A stretch of 64,000 nt of DNA from Gemmatimonadota bacterium (lineage in GTDB: Bacteria; Gemmatimonadota; Gemmatimonadetes; Longimicrobiales; Gaopeijiaceae): positions 124,001 through 188,000 of the forward strand of contig JAQBXY010000004.1 in NCBI GenBank assembly GCA_027623325.1. Direction: 5' to 3'. Positions 61,977-64,000 of this stretch are shown here, in pieces. Position numbers and translations under genes: made by a program. The notes beneath the pieces were generated by a model. The model searched no databases and had not been told where the DNA came from. It saw nothing but the letters and a program-made list of their open reading frames with translations. The stretch's first letter is position 1; every line of letters starts with the position of its first letter.

Positions 61977-62137
61977 TCAACTGCGTATAACAAACGGGTG
62001 CCGCCTTCGCTCGCTCCGGGGGACATGGCCCGATAGTATCTGCCAGATGAGGCGTGCAGGCGAGGACGAACGGAGTCGGAGCTGTTGGCCGCTCCTGGAG
62101 GGCCACGTCGGCACCCTAAAACGTTATCTGCAACTGA
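61977..62137. repeat. 161-bp imperfect inverted repeat, attC-like
   Basis: The left arm (61977-62003) begins TCAACTGCGTATAACAA and contains GGGTGCCG (61996-62003). The right arm (62109-62137) begins CGGCACCC and ends GTTATCTGCAACTGA. GGGTGCCG pairs with CGGCACCC exactly, ATAAC with GTTAT, and the inner parts ACATGGCCC (62023-62031) and GGGCCACGT (62100-62108) also pair with one mismatch. Bulges are asymmetric. Terminal TAAC/GTTA boxes, a long imperfect stem and a position between a TA pair and the next gene resemble integron attC sites, though the outer boxes do not match the GTTRRRY consensus exactly. No integrase is in the window. Confidence 0.5.
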
Positions 62138-62162
62138 GGGCTACGACGATGTGGAGAAGGTT

Positions 62163-62597
62163 TCAGTCGTTGGCGCGAGAGTCTGCGAGGACCCGATTGA
62201 GCCTTAGATCGGGGATGCGCTCGAAATGCCGGAGGTTGCCCGTGACGAGCTCAAGGTCGTGATAGAGGGCGGTGGCCGCGATCTGCAGGTCGGCGTCGGG
62301 GAGGATGTTGCCGCCTTGCTCGAGACGAGCGCGAATCTTGCCGAACACGCGAGCGACCCCTACGTCGTAAGGAAGGGTGGTTACCGCTGGGAGGATGCGC
62401 TCCTCGACATTCTTCAGGTGACGTTCTTGGGCAGAAGAGCGGTAGGCCCCCTTGAAGAGTTCACCGACCGTGACGGCGCTGCTGAACTGGTCTTCTCGAG
62501 GAATCGTCTTAAGCCAATCCAGATACAGCGGAAGGGGACGTGGACGGAGCAACTCCGAAATGGCGTCGGTGTCGAAGAGGTAGGCGACGGCGGTCAA
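62163..62597 (-). CDS. vapC: VapC-type PIN-domain toxin
   Basis: A 144-residue PIN nuclease, RNase toxin of a type II module. Acidic site residues are visible: Asp9 in F-D-T-D-A-I, Glu in V-G-E-L-F-K-G, and Asp pair in I-L-P-D-A-D-L-Q-I-A. C-terminal T-G-N-L-R-H-F is also typical. The ATG overlaps the stop of the antitoxin gene (ATGA at 62594-62597). Oriented opposite to mntA-hepT, and the stop is 25 bases from the inverted-repeat element. Confidence 0.9.
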   Translation of the reverse strand: MTAVAYLFDTDAISELLRPRPLPLYLDWLKTIPREDQFSSAVTVGELFKGAYRSSAQERHLKNVEERILPAVTTLPYDVGVARVFGKIRARLEQGGNILPDADLQIAATALYHDLELVTGNLRHFERIPDLRLNRVLADSRAND

Positions 62598-62872
62598 TCG
62601 AGGGAGGGGCCGCTGCGGCTGCCTACGCGGGACGACGTGTCCAGGACGCGAAGGAGGTCGTCAGAGTCTTCCCAACCACCGGCGAGACTCGCGAGCCCTC
62701 CTTGTGGACCGGCGGACCGCAGACGTTCGAGGGTCTGGAGTTCCTCGGGGCCCACGAGTGCAGCCACGGCCTGGCCGTGACGCGTGATTACCACGGGCTC
62801 GCCGTGTTCGGCAGCACGGATATACTCGCTGAGCTTGGCTTTGACTTCGGCGACGGATCGAACGTGAGACAT
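62594..62872 (-). CDS. Phd/YefM-family antitoxin
   Basis: A 92-residue antitoxin that pairs with the VapC-like toxin. N-terminal V-R-S-V-A-E-V-K-A-K-L-S-E-Y-I and V-V-I-T-R-H-G-Q-A-V-A-A-L-V are the Phd/YefM DNA-binding domain; the C-terminal half should bind the toxin. A GGAGG ribosome site precedes the ATG. Directly upstream are two tandem copies of a 9-base sequence, a probable operator for self-regulation. Toxin gene overlaps the 3' end. Confidence 0.9.
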   Translation of the reverse strand: MSHVRSVAEVKAKLSEYIRAAEHGEPVVITRHGQAVAALVGPEELQTLERLRSAGPQGGLASLAGGWEDSDDLLRVLDTSSRVGSRSGPSLD

Positions 62873-62899
62873 GTGCTACCTCCGGCGGAAATGGTTACT

Positions 62900-62917
62900 A
62901 TGACCATAATGACCATA
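62900..62917. promoter_or_regulatory. tandem 9-bp repeat, probable antitoxin operator
   Basis: ATGACCATA occurs twice in a row without a gap, starting 28 bases upstream of the antitoxin start. The centre TATGACCATA is nearly palindromic. Phd/YefM antitoxins bind such short repeats to repress their own operon, so this is the expected operator, overlapping the promoter. Confidence 0.5.
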
Positions 62918-63051
62918 ACAAGGGGAATCAAGGCGGCCGGACGGCCCTCAGCAGGAGAAGGCCGAGCGCCGCAGCGAGGAAGATGCCGCCAACTCGGCAT
63001 CCGAACGCAGCGCTGCGGGGGACGAGGCTCCGCCCGAATCGGGGCCGCCCG

Positions 63052-63690
63052 ATGACGGGTGACGTAGAACCCGCGCTCGACCGGGATCTGGACACACGCA
63101 TCAATGCGCTGTGCGAGGAGGGTCGTGAATTTTGGCACCGCTTCGATGCGGAGGTGCGTCAGGACGACTGGCACCCGTTCGTGGCCTCCGACTACGACGC
63201 CGTCCGAGCCGCGCTCGAGTCGGTCCGTAAGCCGGGCCGCCGATTTCTTGAGTGGGGCTCGGCCACAGGCGTCATCACGATCATGGCGGACTTGCTCGGC
63301 TTCGATGCCTATGGTATCGAGCTCGACTCCTCCCTTGTCGACGTGGCGCGGGACCTCGCGGCGCGATGGCATTCGAACGCGCAGTTCGCCGCTGGGAGTT
63401 TCATTCCGATGGGATGGGAGTGGAAGCATCCCGAAGGAAACGGTCGCCACGGAACCGTCGGCCGAGGGCCGTCCGGATACCTGGAATTTGGGTGTGCGCT
63501 AGGCGACTTCGATGTCGTATACGGCTTCCCTTGGATGGGGGAGGAGCCGATGATGCTCGACCTGATGCGCACCCATGGCGGCAAAGACGCTCATCTGCTG
63601 CTACACACGCCCCAAGGCGCGACGAGGACGTACCGAGACGGCAAGATCCTAGGTGAACTGATCTCAACCCCAACAGCACGGATCGACTAG
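63052..63690 (+). CDS. class I SAM-dependent methyltransferase-like protein
   Basis: A 212-residue protein with a Rossmann methyltransferase start: F-L-E-W-G-S-A-T-G-V-I-T-I (motif I), then G-I-E-L-D-S-S-L-V-D-V-A (motif II with acidic residue), and later D-F-D-V-V-Y-G-F-P-W (motif IV region). Methyl acceptor unknown. It stands alone between the VapC module and the end of the window with the start at ATG 63052; the open frame upstream runs through low-complexity sequence. The location among TA genes suggests cargo of the accessory region. Confidence 0.75.
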   Translation: MTGDVEPALDRDLDTRINALCEEGREFWHRFDAEVRQDDWHPFVASDYDAVRAALESVRKPGRRFLEWGSATGVITIMADLLGFDAYGIELDSSLVDVARDLAARWHSNAQFAAGSFIPMGWEWKHPEGNGRHGTVGRGPSGYLEFGCALGDFDVVYGFPWMGEEPMMLDLMRTHGGKDAHLLLHTPQGATRTYRDGKILGELISTPTARID

Positions 63691-64000
63691 ACCATGACCG
63701 TTCGTTAAGGACGGCCTCTCCGGCCATGCGCAGATGGTTGAGAGCTCGCTTCGCTTGTTCGGGCTAGACAATGCGCTGCGCCGGGAACTCGTCGAAGGGT
63801 CCCCCGAAGTCCACGCAGTGCCTGGCTACGGTGCGATCCAGATCGGACGACATGAGTTCTGCCACTGGGAGAACGGCGTTGGGGATTCCTGGTCTGGGGA
63901 ACCGGAACGGTTATCTGCAATGCCCCATCAGCTGTTGGCAAGCCCCGGATAGGCTCTCTGCACCTCAGCCCCGCTCCAGCGGCCGCGTCAGACACGTCGG
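63691..64000. other. window end: possible small gene and repeat core
   Basis: About 310 bases without a secure gene. A 72-codon frame at 63734-63952 reads protein-like in its first 55 residues (L-D-N-A-L-R-R-E-L-V-E-G-S-P) but I recognise no family and see no good ribosome site. GTTATCTGCAA at 63910-63920 is identical to 62123-62133, the right end of the attC-like element, so another boundary may lie here. No matching left arm is visible within the window. Confidence 0.35.

Overview
This 64 kb window is high-GC, densely coded bacterial chromosome. I see no rRNA, tRNA or CRISPR array. The content suggests a heterotrophic diderm: a TonB-dependent receptor with a carboxypeptidase-regulatory-like domain followed by a DUF4249-like lipoprotein, several lipobox lipoproteins, secreted M16 and M20 peptidases, two D-aminoacylase-family amidohydrolases, a POT peptide transporter and a GH20 hexosaminidase. 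The combination resembles Gemmatimonadota, but this is inference from gene content, not from a marker gene.

Layout. 1-6.95 kb: TRAP transporter (dctM partial, dctQ, dctP) coupled to a serine-glyoxylate-type aminotransferase, divergent from a large FAD/4Fe-4S 2-hydroxyacid dehydrogenase; together they look like an uptake-and-assimilation module for a small hydroxy acid. 7-11.7 kb: beta-CASP nuclease, four-EF-hand protein, serA and a second class V aminotransferase broken by a one-base homopolymer frameshift. 11.8-17.6 kb: dCMP deaminase, membrane/SpeE fusion, thioredoxin-like protein, serine hydrolase, and a tail-anchored plus coiled-coil pair of unknown function. 17.6-25.6 kb: BipA, a Wzz-like protein, M20 peptidase, a deoxyhypusine-synthase homologue, a crotonase and a D-aminoacylase. 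25.7-32.9 kb: M16 peptidase coupled to a six-hairpin-like protein, ApaG, a pseudopilin pair and a DtxR/MntR regulator. 33-37.4 kb: zinc alcohol dehydrogenase and the TonB receptor/lipoprotein pair. 37.5-40.3 kb: class IV-type deacetylase coupled to a PLP desulfhydrase-family gene, then a frameshifted cNMP-binding/GGDEF gene. 40.3-44.7 kb: NHEJ locus with divergent ligD and ku, a 12-bp perfect palindrome between them, and a MerR-TPR protein behind ku. 44.8-58.7 kb: stand-alone RAM protein, acyl-CoA ligase, POT transporter, second membrane/SpeE fusion, small membrane protein, DUF5777-like barrel, NmrA-like protein, second D-aminoacylase, EEP hydrolase, aldehyde dehydrogenase and GH20. 58.9-64 kb: accessory-looking end with a CDP-alcohol phosphotransferase and flippase-like protein, then two toxin-antitoxin modules and an orphan methyltransferase, separated by an imperfect inverted repeat and short shared motifs that resemble integron attC-type cassette boundaries.

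Themes. Peptide and amino-sugar scavenging (M16, M20, D-aminoacylases, POT, GH20, serine hydrolase) dominates. A second thread is polyamine-like chemistry: a DHS homologue, two SpeE-fused membrane proteins and an HDAC-family hydrolase. The strongest leads for new biology are the attC-like TA region, the NHEJ locus with its palindrome and MerR-TPR neighbour, and the uncharacterised tail-anchor/coiled-coil pair. Two genes carry apparent one-base frameshifts that could be sequencing errors or real.
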